From contig CACDWD010000002.1 of NCBI GenBank assembly GCA_902556285.1, forward strand, positions 1 through 39,379: DNA of 39,379 nt, read 5' to 3'. A model generated the notes under the pieces. That model ran no database searches. It saw only the letters and a list, made by a program, of their open reading frames with translations, and was not told where the DNA came from. This document shows positions 28,918 to 38,119 of this stretch, piece after piece (the first letter of the stretch is position 1; every line of letters begins with the position of its first letter). Source of the DNA: an uncultured Pelagibacteraceae bacterium (lineage in GTDB: Bacteria > Pseudomonadota > Alphaproteobacteria > Pelagibacterales > Pelagibacteraceae). A program made the translations under genes and the position numbers.

Positions 28918-29445
28918 ATGATACCTCAAAAGGTTAAAGAGCATATTGAAGAATATATTAGCCAGGAGGTTTATGTTCAGGTAGCTATAATTAAGGGCAA
29001 AGAAAAGGTTTCAACAGAAACAGCTATTGATAAATATTTTAACACAAATCACTTTAGAGATTTTTCAGAAGGTAAACCTTATTTTCATTTCATTGATGGA
29101 TTAAGAGATAAATGCCTTGGAAAACTTAAAGATTCTCCTATGAGAGATAAGGCAACAGAGGACGAAACTATTAAATTATTGCAGAAAAAATTAAATGATT
29201 TAACTGATGATGAGCTTGAAGACACGTATTGGGAAATAGAAACAGGAGAATTTTTTTCAGGAGAGCAAATAAAAGAATTAGAAAAAAATTGCAGTGAATT
29301 AATTAAAGAGCTTAATCTTTCAAATAAAAACAAAAAAGAAGTTAAAAAAACTATCATGAGTTTTTGTGAAAAATATGAAAAATTGTGTCAAAAAAAATAC
29401 CCAGAAGCTCCACTTCCACTAGAAATATTAAAATCAGTAAATTAG
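28918..29445 (+). CDS. Uncharacterised cytoplasmic protein
   Basis: Complete 175-aa ORF, Lys/Glu-rich, helical-looking; no recognised domain. Confidence 0.6.
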   Translation: MIPQKVKEHIEEYISQEVYVQVAIIKGKEKVSTETAIDKYFNTNHFRDFSEGKPYFHFIDGLRDKCLGKLKDSPMRDKATEDETIKLLQKKLNDLTDDELEDTYWEIETGEFFSGEQIKELEKNCSELIKELNLSNKNKKEVKKTIMSFCEKYEKLCQKKYPEAPLPLEILKSVN

Positions 29446-29450
29446 TTTTT

Positions 29451-29610
29451 AAAGGGTTCGCTCTTTAAGTGTATACCTAAAGAGCTCCCTTGTATTGCCT
29501 CTTTGGTATTATAATCCGTAGAGGAATTTATTTTCGTTATATTTTTCAAATGAAAAGCTGTTCAGCTAAGTATCAGGTGGTGAAAGTATTAACATAAACC
29601 TCCTTCTATA
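29451..29610. ncRNA. Candidate structured RNA in intergenic region (strand and boundaries uncertain)
   Basis: 29452-29491 AAGGG..GCTCTTTA-10nt-TAAAGAGC.CCCTT; 29498-29524 CCTCT.TGG-loop-CCG.AGAGG; 29543-29567 TTTTCAAATGAAAAGCTGTTCAGCT inverted repeats. Higher GC than flanking AT-rich spacer. Confidence 0.5.
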
Positions 29611-29761
29611 AAAAAGGTAATTATAATTTATACAATTTCAATTAATTTATTTTAATTTTGTGCAAATTTATTTATTGAATACAACCTATGCCTTTGATAA
29701 ATTCTCGATATTCAGTTAACTTAAATTTTTCATTAATCATCAAAATAACTTTTATTAAAAA

Positions 29762-30631
29762 ATGAAAATAGCATTTATTGGCACAGGTTTAATGGGCTAT
29801 CCAATGGTAAAAAATCTTGTTCAAAATAAATTAAAGGTAAATGTTTATAGTAGAACTATTGATAAGGCAAAACCATTAGAAAAATATGGTGCAAAAGTTT
29901 TTAATTCATTAAGTGGAGCTATTAAAAACGTTGATATTATTATTACAATGTTGACTGATGATCGTGCTGTTCACAATGTTTTAGGAAGCAAAGAATTTCA
30001 AAATACAATAAAACCTTCATCTGTTGTAATTGATATGTCTTCTGTTAATCCTAAAACTGCAATTAAATATTTCAAATTATTAAAAGATAAAAAAACTAAT
30101 TTTTTAGATGCACCAGTATCTGGTGGAACAATTGGAGCAAAAGAAGGAAGTTTAGCGATAATGGTCGGGGGTAATAAAAAAATTTTTGATAAAATTTTTC
30201 CTATTTTGAAAGTTTTAGGAAACCCAACATTAGTTGGGCCTGTTGGTAGTGGTCAAATAGCTAAACTTGCTAATCAAATTATTGTTGGAATAACTATTGG
30301 AGCAGTAGCAGAGGCAATTTTTTTATGTGAAAAAACAGGGGTTGATGCGAATAAATTTATTAAAGCATTATCGGGGGGCTTTGCTGATGGAAAAATACTC
30401 CAAAATCATGGGAAAAGAATGATAGATAAAGACTTCTCCCCAAAAGGGAAAGTCTCAACTCATCTTAAAGATATGAACAATATTTTAAATTGTGCGCATG
30501 AGTTCAAAATTAAGTTGCCAATTTCAAATTTAATTAAAAAGATGTTTAAATCATTGGTAGATCAAGGTCATTATAATGATGATCACAGCGCTTTGTATAA
30601 AGAAATAAAAAAGATAAATAATAATTTATAA
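29762..30631 (+). CDS. NAD(P)-dependent beta-hydroxyacid dehydrogenase (3-hydroxyisobutyrate dehydrogenase-like)
   Basis: FIGTGLMGYPMVKNLVQN, DAPVSGGTIGAKEGSLAIMVGG, GSGQIAKLANQ signatures. Confidence 0.9.
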   Translation: MKIAFIGTGLMGYPMVKNLVQNKLKVNVYSRTIDKAKPLEKYGAKVFNSLSGAIKNVDIIITMLTDDRAVHNVLGSKEFQNTIKPSSVVIDMSSVNPKTAIKYFKLLKDKKTNFLDAPVSGGTIGAKEGSLAIMVGGNKKIFDKIFPILKVLGNPTLVGPVGSGQIAKLANQIIVGITIGAVAEAIFLCEKTGVDANKFIKALSGGFADGKILQNHGKRMIDKDFSPKGKVSTHLKDMNNILNCAHEFKIKLPISNLIKKMFKSLVDQGHYNDDHSALYKEIKKINNNL

Positions 30632-31729
30632 ATTATATTTTCTTTTTAAATGTCTTAATTTACCTTCGGTGCTATCATAATCAATATAACAACCTTGTAA
30701 AAATCTTTCACCTTCTTTCGTTTTATAAGCTGTTCTACCGTGGAGCAACCTGTGATTATCCATCATCATCAGATCTTTTGGTTCAAGTCTAAATTCTATT
30801 CTATATTTTTCTGAATTATACATTTCAGATAGCTTTTTTCTAGCTTGATAATATATATCTAATTCTTCTTTATCTAAAATTGGTACATAGTCTAGTCTAG
30901 GACTAAATCTTACCTGCTTAAAACTCTTATCCTCAGTTAGTTCAATCAAAGGAGAGATAGTTTCTAAAATTACTTCTTTGTCTATAAATCTAAATCTAAC
31001 TTTTACTTCAGTTAAAATTTTATAAAATTCTGGGAATTGATTTTTTAAATCTTCAGTAACTGTATAACCGTCTACCAATGTTGATAATCCTCCTGAAACT
31101 TTACTTTCTATACAATGTAAAATTTGAATACATGGTACAGGATTTCTATAAGGATTGTCAGTATGAGGCGCTAATGCCAATGAAGTATAAGCAAGATCGT
31201 TTGGATCAGGTTTAGATTTTACGTTAAAATATTCACCAAAATTTGTTCTTCGAACACTGCCTATAGAATTTGCAAATTCCACAATATAATTTTTAGATGT
31301 TGGAATATTTTTAATTATTACAAAACCATAATTGTAAAACGAAACAAGTAGATCATGCATCTCTTTACTTTCGTAAAAATTTTCTTGGTATTCAAAATTT
31401 TTTATATTTTTTAAAGAGGAGTCCCATTTGGTTTTTTCAATAGATTTTATTATAATATCTTCTTTTGAAAATTCAGAAGTAATTTTATCAATTTCTATTT
31501 TTGAATTAACACCATCATTAAAATCAACCTCTAAGTATTTTTCATTAAGGTTTACTTTATTTATTGAAATATCATTATTTAAAAAGGTAGGATCAAAAAG
31601 TCTTTGCTGAGTTCCTTTATCTAAATACTCCTCACCATTAACTCTTTCTCTTAACCAGAATGGGTGAATTTCTTTTTTTTCAGACCCATTATTAAAATAA
31701 ACCTTATTTTCAACTAGCTCGATTTTCAT
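30626..31729 (-). CDS. Gamma-butyrobetaine hydroxylase-like TauD/TfdA dioxygenase
   Basis: N-terminal HPFWLRERV...GTQQRLFDP domain as in GBBH; catalytic APHTDNPYR and MMDNHRLLHGRTAY. Confidence 0.85.
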   Translation of the reverse strand: MKIELVENKVYFNNGSEKKEIHPFWLRERVNGEEYLDKGTQQRLFDPTFLNNDISINKVNLNEKYLEVDFNDGVNSKIEIDKITSEFSKEDIIIKSIEKTKWDSSLKNIKNFEYQENFYESKEMHDLLVSFYNYGFVIIKNIPTSKNYIVEFANSIGSVRRTNFGEYFNVKSKPDPNDLAYTSLALAPHTDNPYRNPVPCIQILHCIESKVSGGLSTLVDGYTVTEDLKNQFPEFYKILTEVKVRFRFIDKEVILETISPLIELTEDKSFKQVRFSPRLDYVPILDKEELDIYYQARKKLSEMYNSEKYRIEFRLEPKDLMMMDNHRLLHGRTAYKTKEGERFLQGCYIDYDSTEGKLRHLKRKYNL

Positions 31730-31796
31730 AATAGTATGCTAAGGATTATTTAAAATTTAACTTTAATCAACATAAATTAAATAGTAAGAGTTCATT

Positions 31797-32603
31797 GTGA
31801 AAAAATTTGATACAAAAAAATATCCAATATATGCAAGCTTTTTAAATCAACTTGCTAAAGATTTAACTAAGTTTTATTACGCTAAGTTAGATAAACCATT
31901 CAAGATAACCAACAAGATGAAAGGCAAAGGTTACGATCCTGTAACAACATCAGATAAAGCCTTTGAAAAATTTATAAGATCTAAAATTTCAAAAAAATTC
32001 CCAAATCATCAAATTATAGGTGAGGAATATGGTCATAAAAATACAAAGAGTGAGTTTTCATGGGTGATTGATCCAATTGATGGAACCAGATCATACGTTG
32101 TGGGTAATCCTAGTTGGAGCAATCTTATTTCACTTAATTTTAATGGAGAGCCTGTTCTAGGACTAGCTAATTTTCCAAAAATGAAGAAATATTATTTAAA
32201 CTTAAATAAAAACTCGGCCTATGTTTTTGAGAATAATAAAAAAAGAAAATTAAAAATTAATACCAAGCTAAATTTTGCAAAAGCAAAATTAGCAGCAGCA
32301 TTTCATCACCACTTATCTTTGAAACAGCAATTAAAAATTAAAAAGTTTATAAAAAGAATGCAATTTCCTTGTTTTGATGCATTGACATATTGTCAATTGG
32401 CAGAGGGTAGAATTGAAATAGTTGCTCAATGTGCAAATAAAATTTGGGATATTCATCCATTGATACCAATTGTTAGAGCAGCAGGAGCAATAATAACTAC
32501 CTGGGATAATAAAAACCCTGTGTTAGGTGGAAATATACTTGTTTCTAACAACAAAGTTAATCATCAAAAAGTTTTAAAATTATTAAAGCCAGTAGCTAAA
32601 TGA
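31797..32603 (+). CDS. Inositol monophosphatase/histidinol-phosphatase family (GTG start)
   Basis: IIGEEYGHKN...WVIDPIDGTRSYVVGNPSWSNLI, IWDIHPLIPIVRAAGA. Confidence 0.88.
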   Translation: MKKFDTKKYPIYASFLNQLAKDLTKFYYAKLDKPFKITNKMKGKGYDPVTTSDKAFEKFIRSKISKKFPNHQIIGEEYGHKNTKSEFSWVIDPIDGTRSYVVGNPSWSNLISLNFNGEPVLGLANFPKMKKYYLNLNKNSAYVFENNKKRKLKINTKLNFAKAKLAAAFHHHLSLKQQLKIKKFIKRMQFPCFDALTYCQLAEGRIEIVAQCANKIWDIHPLIPIVRAAGAIITTWDNKNPVLGGNILVSNNKVNHQKVLKLLKPVAK

Positions 32604-33163
32604 TTCCAGAAAGAGCACAAGTAATTTTAGATTTCTGGTTTAAAGAAACTCCTTCCGAAATGCGTTTTAAAAAAGATGAAAAGTTTGATCAAAAAATTAA
32701 AGATAATTTTTTAAAAGATTACGAACTTGCTTGTCAAAATGAATATGATGATTGGCAAGATAATCCTATGAGCTGTCTTGCGTTAGTAATTATATTTGAT
32801 CAGTTTTCAAGAAATATGTTTAGAAATGATAAAAAGGCTTTTGCTCAAGATCAAAAAACTAGATTGATTGTAAACGATGCAGTTTATTCAGGTTATTTAG
32901 AAGCTATGAATGTAAATCAAAGATTTTTTATGTTGTTACCTTTAATTCATAGTGAGGAAATCAGCGATCATGAAATGGCCTATTACTTATTAAACAAATA
33001 TTTAAGAGAACACGAAGGATACAATGAAATAAAAAAATTTTGGCAAGATCATACAAAAGCAATTAGACAATTTCATAGATATCCTCATAGAAATGAAATT
33101 TTAGGAAGAGAATCTACTGAAGAAGAAATAGAATTCTTAAAAAGCTCAAATTCTTCTTGGTAA
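32600..33163 (+). CDS. DUF924 family protein
   Basis: ILDFWFKETP...LALVIIFDQFSRNMFRND...RFFMLLPLIHSE. Confidence 0.88.
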   Translation: MIPERAQVILDFWFKETPSEMRFKKDEKFDQKIKDNFLKDYELACQNEYDDWQDNPMSCLALVIIFDQFSRNMFRNDKKAFAQDQKTRLIVNDAVYSGYLEAMNVNQRFFMLLPLIHSEEISDHEMAYYLLNKYLREHEGYNEIKKFWQDHTKAIRQFHRYPHRNEILGRESTEEEIEFLKSSNSSW

Positions 33164-33164
33164 A

Positions 33165-33536
33165 ATGAATTTAGAATTTATTTTCAAAGTTATAGATAAA
33201 GATGAGTGGCAAAAGGCCAAAAAATCTGGAACTTATGGTGGGTCAGAGAAAGATCTTAAAGATGGATATATTCACTTTTCTGAAGAGGATCAGGTAGAGG
33301 AAACTTTAAATAAACATTATCCCAAAAAAGAAAATCTAGTTTTGTTAAGAGTAAATGCATTTAAGCTTGAACATTTGTTGTGGGAGCAGGCATCGAATGG
33401 AGATATGTATCCCCATTTATATTCATCTTTAGATATTAGCACTGTTATTAATGAATATGAATTACCATTGAATGAAGACGGAAGACATGAGCTTCCAGAG
33501 ATTTTAAAAAAGTATCAGTTTAGTCGTCCAAGATAA
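33165..33536 (+). CDS. DUF952 family protein
   Basis: EFIFKVIDKDEWQKAKKSGTYGGSEKDLKDGYIHFSEEDQVEETL. Confidence 0.85.
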   Translation: MNLEFIFKVIDKDEWQKAKKSGTYGGSEKDLKDGYIHFSEEDQVEETLNKHYPKKENLVLLRVNAFKLEHLLWEQASNGDMYPHLYSSLDISTVINEYELPLNEDGRHELPEILKKYQFSRPR

Positions 33537-33850
33537 TTAACCATTATTACACCAATAATAATAAGGATAATTCCAATAATTCCATAAATATTAGGAACTT
33601 GATTAAATTTTAATACCGCAAAAAGAACAACCCCAGTTACAGTTAAGCCGCTATAGGTTGCGTAAGCAAAACCAACAGGAAGAGCGTGCATAGCTTTTGC
33701 AATTGAAAACATAGTAATACACATAAACAAAATACATAAAACTGATGGTGTAAGTTTGGTAAATCCCTCAGAAATTTTAGCTAGACTATTAGATGCAATA
33801 CCAAAAGAAATACCAATAGCTAAAAATATATACCCAAATAAAGGTTTCAT
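33515..33850 (-). CDS. SMR-family membrane protein A (non-canonical, lacks Glu14)
   Basis: Four-TM SMR architecture with SEGFTKLTPS; EmrE Glu14-equivalent is Gly and Trp63-equivalent is Tyr by manual alignment. Confidence 0.8.
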   Translation of the reverse strand: MKPLFGYIFLAIGISFGIASNSLAKISEGFTKLTPSVLCILFMCITMFSIAKAMHALPVGFAYATYSGLTVTGVVLFAVLKFNQVPNIYGIIGIILIIIGVIMVNYLGRLN

Positions 33851-33852
33851 GA

Positions 33853-34080
33853 TTATTCTTTTGATGCAATTTTATTAACTAATGGTCTCATTAAAGGAGC
33901 TAATGTAAATGCAGCAATTAAAGCAATAGGATATGCGAACATTATAGAATATCCCCATCTAAAAAAGAATCCATCCGACACACCTGTATTCACAGCTACA
34001 ACAACGCCACTCATTATAACACTCATACCCAAGGACATTAAAATCATAAATAAAGGTTGAGCATATTTTTTATTAATCAT
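33853..34080 (-). CDS. DUF2798-like small membrane protein
   Basis: FMILMSLGMSVIMSGVVVAVNTG...FRWGYSIMFAYPIALIAAFTLAPLMRPLVNKI. Confidence 0.75.
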   Translation of the reverse strand: MINKKYAQPLFMILMSLGMSVIMSGVVVAVNTGVSDGFFFRWGYSIMFAYPIALIAAFTLAPLMRPLVNKIASKE

Positions 34081-34082
34081 AA

Positions 34083-34415
34083 TTAACTATCACCTAACAG
34101 GTTGACCATTAAAACACCAACAATAATAAAAGCTAAACCAATTAATGAATATAAATTAGGCACTTGATTAAATCTAATTATTCCAACCACCACAGTCGCT
34201 ATAATTGTTAAACCTGCAAAGGAAGCATAAGTTATACCCATTGGAATATTTTTCATTACCAATGAAAGAGCATACATGCATAATACAATCGTAATTGCAG
34301 TAATTATACTTGGAATAAGAATAGTAAAACCTTCTGCACTTTTTGCAAAACTATTAGAGGTGACACCCAAAAATACTGCAATTCCTAAAAATAAATATGA
34401 AGTAGCGAGGCTCAT
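34083..34415 (-). CDS. SMR-family membrane protein B (non-canonical, lacks Glu14)
   Basis: SMR layout with AEGFTILIPS and NQVPNLYSLIGLAFIIVGVLMVNLLG; Glu14-equivalent is Gly, Trp63-equivalent is Phe. Confidence 0.8.
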   Translation of the reverse strand: MSLATSYLFLGIAVFLGVTSNSFAKSAEGFTILIPSIITAITIVLCMYALSLVMKNIPMGITYASFAGLTIIATVVVGIIRFNQVPNLYSLIGLAFIIVGVLMVNLLGDS

Positions 34416-34453
34416 TTTATCACTTTAAATGAATTTTAATTAAATATATAGAA

Positions 34454-35044
34454 TTATTTAAGTGACCATTTGATAGCATCTTCCATTCTATCATCTCCCC
34501 AAAAGAGTTCATTTTTCACTACAAAAGATGGGCTACCAAATATTTTATTTTCACGAGCCGAGTTTGTATTTTCTTTGTATTTTATTTCTATATCTGAGGA
34601 TTTTGCTTCAGAGAAGATTTCATCTTTTTTTAAATTTAATTCTGAACAAACTTCAGAAATACTTGGTTCGATTGCTGGTTCTTTACCTTCTTGAAACCAT
34701 TTTTTGTAAGTAAGAATTACAAATTTTTCTCCCCAACCTTTTTCGAAACCAAGGATTGCAATTTGGTTAGCTAAATCAAATTCTGATAATGGATAGGGTA
34801 CCGGTGTTTTAGCAAAGAAGCCATAACCCTCAGCTCTCCTTTCAATATCTCTCCACATATAATTAACTTTATTCATTTTATCTTTTGGAAATGGGATATT
34901 GTTCATCTCTTTCATGATTGCTCTTACTGAAAAAGGTTTCCAGTTGAATTTTACTTGATGTTGTTTTTCAACATCAAGTATTCTAGTAACGGATAGATAG
35001 GTGTAAGTACTTCCTATCGAAAAATAAAAATCAATTTCACTCAC
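34454..35044 (-). CDS. DsbA-family / 2-hydroxychromene-2-carboxylate isomerase-like protein
   Basis: IDFYFSIGSTYTYLSVTRI, FSVRAIMKEMNN, IFGSPSFVVKNELFWGDDRMEDAI. Confidence 0.85.
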   Translation of the reverse strand: MSEIDFYFSIGSTYTYLSVTRILDVEKQHQVKFNWKPFSVRAIMKEMNNIPFPKDKMNKVNYMWRDIERRAEGYGFFAKTPVPYPLSEFDLANQIAILGFEKGWGEKFVILTYKKWFQEGKEPAIEPSISEVCSELNLKKDEIFSEAKSSDIEIKYKENTNSARENKIFGSPSFVVKNELFWGDDRMEDAIKWSLK

Positions 35045-35365
35045 TTATTTTGGTATTGGTGTAGCACCAGTTTCTAAACTGACAATTTTTCCATTATCAT
35101 ATTTATAAACTGCCATTACCGCCTCAACATTACCATCATTAAATGTTACAAATGCATGGTGAATACCAACTTCGTCATTTTCATAAACAATTCTAACCTT
35201 ATCTTGATTAATATCACCACTCATCGCCCATTTGATAACATCACTTTTAGTTAAAACATTTCCTGACTTGTGCATTGTGAATTTAAAATCATCATGCAAA
35301 AGGTCATTCATTACTGCCTCATCTTTATTTTTCAAAGCAGCACTATATTTCTCTAATATAGACAT
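35045..35365 (-). CDS. NTF2/SnoaL-like protein
   Basis: YSAALKNKDEAVMNDLLHDDFKFTMH pattern; size and strand fit a short NTF2-like fold. Confidence 0.55.
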   Translation of the reverse strand: MSILEKYSAALKNKDEAVMNDLLHDDFKFTMHKSGNVLTKSDVIKWAMSGDINQDKVRIVYENDEVGIHHAFVTFNDGNVEAVMAVYKYDNGKIVSLETGATPIPK

Positions 35366-35376
35366 GTTATTCCTTT

Positions 35377-35661
35377 CTATTTAACCTTAGTTAAATCATA
35401 TATTGAGTAACTGTCTAACACTTCATCCATTATTGGTTTTGATACCTCGGTACCTTCTATAAACTTATGAAGTGCAGCTTCATCAGTACAAAATATTTTA
35501 AACATTACAGTACTTTTGTCTGGAGTTACAGTTCCAATTGTTTTTTCAACCACTGCAACTTTTGCTCTTTCAGCAAGTCCTTCAGGAGATTGCATAAATC
35601 CCATGAATTTTTCAAAAGTACCTTCTTTTAATTTTGCTACTACTAACATTTCTTTTTCCAT
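35377..35661 (-). CDS. Uncharacterised small protein (ferredoxin-like dimeric barrel possible)
   Basis: Complete 94-aa ORF in a co-directional cluster; good TTTTCTCC (GGAGAAAA) leader. Confidence 0.6.
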   Translation of the reverse strand: MEKEMLVVAKLKEGTFEKFMGFMQSPEGLAERAKVAVVEKTIGTVTPDKSTVMFKIFCTDEAALHKFIEGTEVSKPIMDEVLDSYSIYDLTKVK

Positions 35662-35680
35662 TTTTTCTCCTTTTTTTTTG

Positions 35681-36058
35681 TTAATATAGAGTTTGAACTA
35701 CTTTTTTAACTCTATCTTCTCCATTAGGCACTGTTAGATTTACAAAGTCATGACAGGCATTAGTTTTAACCTCGTCAAATTTAGACCCATAAAATTTATC
35801 AACAGCTTTGTTTACACCTTCATCCCATTCCTTTTCAGGAATTCCTACTTCTAAAGCATAAGCTTTTAAAACTTTCACTGATGCCATAGATTTTTCTTTC
35901 ATACTATATTCAAATGTTTCACCTGATGGTAAAAAATAGTTAGCCATGTAAATTCCACTACATTCCCAAGCTCTATTCTTATCAGCATCATTCATATCAG
36001 CATAAGCTGATTTTAGAAAAACAATGCTAAATAAAAAAGTTATTATTATTTTTTTCAT
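35681..36058 (-). CDS. Uncharacterised exported protein
   Basis: Signal peptide MKKIIITFLFSIVFLKSAYA; two Cys; GGAG ribosome-binding site upstream. Confidence 0.65.
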   Translation of the reverse strand: MKKIIITFLFSIVFLKSAYADMNDADKNRAWECSGIYMANYFLPSGETFEYSMKEKSMASVKVLKAYALEVGIPEKEWDEGVNKAVDKFYGSKFDEVKTNACHDFVNLTVPNGEDRVKKVVQTLY

Positions 36059-36069
36059 AAACTCCTCTA

Positions 36070-36546
36070 TTAATAAGTATACTCACCACTCATTTGATTC
36101 ATAGAGTGAGCCATACCAGCTTTACCTTTTATATTTTGTCTACTTGAGAAACCACTTCCAGATATATTTTCATATTTTCCAGTTCCACCAATAATAATAA
36201 AAGTACCAGTTCCACCTTGGCCGCCAGTTCCTTTACCTTTGTAATTCATATAAACTTTTTCTCCATCCATCAAATAAAAGGTACACATACCTGTTTCGTC
36301 ATCAAATTTTCCAGATACTAATGTTAGACCACCAATACAATGCATAGTAGATTTATCAAAAATACTTCCAGGTTCTTTATCCATTAGTCCAGCATTACCA
36401 TCGTAAGTAATACTCATGTTTCCATTTCCAGCATCCATTGCATTCAATGACCAAGATCCTGCTCCAGCAGCGTTAAATTTTCCTGACTCCGCTAATGAGT
36501 AATTTGAGATCGTTAAAAATATTATTAAAAATAAAATTTTCTTCAT
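36070..36546 (-). CDS. Uncharacterised exported Gly-rich protein
   Basis: Signal peptide MKKILFLIIFLTISNYSLA; repeated short beta/Gly segments GKGTGGQGGTGTFIIIGGTGKYENISGSG. Confidence 0.65.
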   Translation of the reverse strand: MKKILFLIIFLTISNYSLAESGKFNAAGAGSWSLNAMDAGNGNMSITYDGNAGLMDKEPGSIFDKSTMHCIGGLTLVSGKFDDETGMCTFYLMDGEKVYMNYKGKGTGGQGGTGTFIIIGGTGKYENISGSGFSSRQNIKGKAGMAHSMNQMSGEYTY

Positions 36547-36704
36547 TTTTACCTCTTTAAAGTTATTTAATTAAACAAAACATTGTTACATAATTGTGAA
36601 GGAGTCTCTTGTGTTTATAACGCGCGACAGTTATGCAATTTTAGAGTGTAAAAAACGTTGAATTAGTTGTTTTATTTAAAATTAATCTTTGATAAAATTT
36701 CGTA

Positions 36705-37121
36705 ATGATTGAGAAATTTAATGGAATTTTTTATTTAATAATTTTTTTAGTCCATTTCATAATCTTCGCTGCATACGCTTATCAAACAGTTTTTGCTACA
36801 AAGAAATTTTTAGATAAATTTGGTATGGACGATTCAGGCGCTATAATGACAAGATTTTTTGGATCATTATTTATTGGAGCAGTAGTTATGGCTATTTGGG
36901 TTGGGTTCATAAGACCAGATGGGCTCCAAGGAACATGGGCTTTTTTTAATTTAGTATTTTTACAAAACCTTTCAGCTTTTTGTGTGGGAATTTATACAAT
37001 TAAAATAAATAGGTTAGGTCATACTCCTCAAACATCTATTGAAGGAGTTATTGCGCCAGGTATTTTAACTTTATTGAGCGCAATACTTTGTTACGGATTA
37101 GCTGATAAAATTTATATCTAA
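36705..37121 (+). CDS. Uncharacterised four-TM membrane protein
   Basis: Hydrophobic segments throughout 138-aa ORF. Confidence 0.65.
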   Translation: MIEKFNGIFYLIIFLVHFIIFAAYAYQTVFATKKFLDKFGMDDSGAIMTRFFGSLFIGAVVMAIWVGFIRPDGLQGTWAFFNLVFLQNLSAFCVGIYTIKINRLGHTPQTSIEGVIAPGILTLLSAILCYGLADKIYI

Positions 37122-38119
37122 AACCAATTAGGTACCGGTAGACCTTTTTCTTCTAGAAATTTTTTATTGAACATTTTAGTTGCGTATTTATCACTTCTAT
37201 CACAAAGAATTGTTACAATAGTTTTACCAGGCCCTAATTCTTTACCCATTCTTATTGCGCCAGCAATATTGATACCACAACTAGTACCTAAGCTTAGACC
37301 TTCATTTTGAATTAAATCATAAAGTATAGGCAATGCTTCATGATCATCTATTGAATAAGCATCGTCAATCTTAGCCTCATCAAAGTTAGCTGTTACTCTA
37401 CTTGACCCAATTCCTTCAGTGATTGATCCACCTTCTGACTTTAGTTCACCAGTCTTTATATAATTGTACAGAGCCGAACCTTTTGGATCCGATAGGTAAA
37501 TTTTTATATCTTTGTTCTTTTCTTTAAGAGCATTACTTACACCTGAAATAGTTCCTCCAGTTCCGGAAGAACATACAAAGCCATCAACTTTACCTTCAGT
37601 TTGTTCCCAAATTTCTTGTCCTGTCCCTTCGTAATGACCTTTGGCATTTGCGGTATTATCAAACTGGTTAGCCCATATGACACCATTATTATTTGTTGGT
37701 CTTAATTCATCTGCAAGTCTAGCAGCTACTTTTACAAAATTGTTATCATCTTTATAAGGTTTTGGTGGCACCAATCTTAATTCAGCTCCAAGATTTCTAA
37801 GTAAATCTTTTTTCTCTTGAGTTTGGTTATCATTCATTACAATGATTGTTTTGTAGCCTAAAGAATTTCCTAATAGACCTAAACCAATTCCAGTGTTACC
37901 AGCTGTTCCTTCAACAACAGTTCCACCTTTTGCTATCAATTTTTTTTCTTGAGCATCTTTAATTAAAGCGAGAGCTGCTCTATCTTTAACTGACCCTCCT
38001 GGATTTAAAAATTCTGCTTTTCCATAAATGTTACATCCAGTTACTTCTGAAGCAGCTCTTAGTTTAATTAATGGAGTATTTCCTATTCCTGAAATAAAAT
38101 CGTTTTGTGTATTATTCAT
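37118..38119 (-). CDS. cysK: Cysteine synthase (PLP-dependent)
   Basis: [51 protein letters not shown] at 38119 (MNNTQNDF) preferred over 38170, which lies inside cysE. Confidence 0.93.
   Translation of the reverse strand: MNNTQNDFISGIGNTPLIKLRAASEVTGCNIYGKAEFLNPGGSVKDRAALALIKDAQEKKLIAKGGTVVEGTAGNTGIGLGLLGNSLGYKTIIVMNDNQTQEKKDLLRNLGAELRLVPPKPYKDDNNFVKVAARLADELRPTNNNGVIWANQFDNTANAKGHYEGTGQEIWEQTEGKVDGFVCSSGTGGTISGVSNALKEKNKDIKIYLSDPKGSALYNYIKTGELKSEGGSITEGIGSSRVTANFDEAKIDDAYSIDDHEALPILYDLIQNEGLSLGTSCGINIAGAIRMGKELGPGKTIVTILCDRSDKYATKMFNKKFLEEKGLPVPNWF

Noticed and set aside
29085-29357. 90-aa minus-strand Ser-rich ORF inside the 175-aa hypothetical gene
   Set aside because: Shadow ORF; sense strand has better start context and composition.
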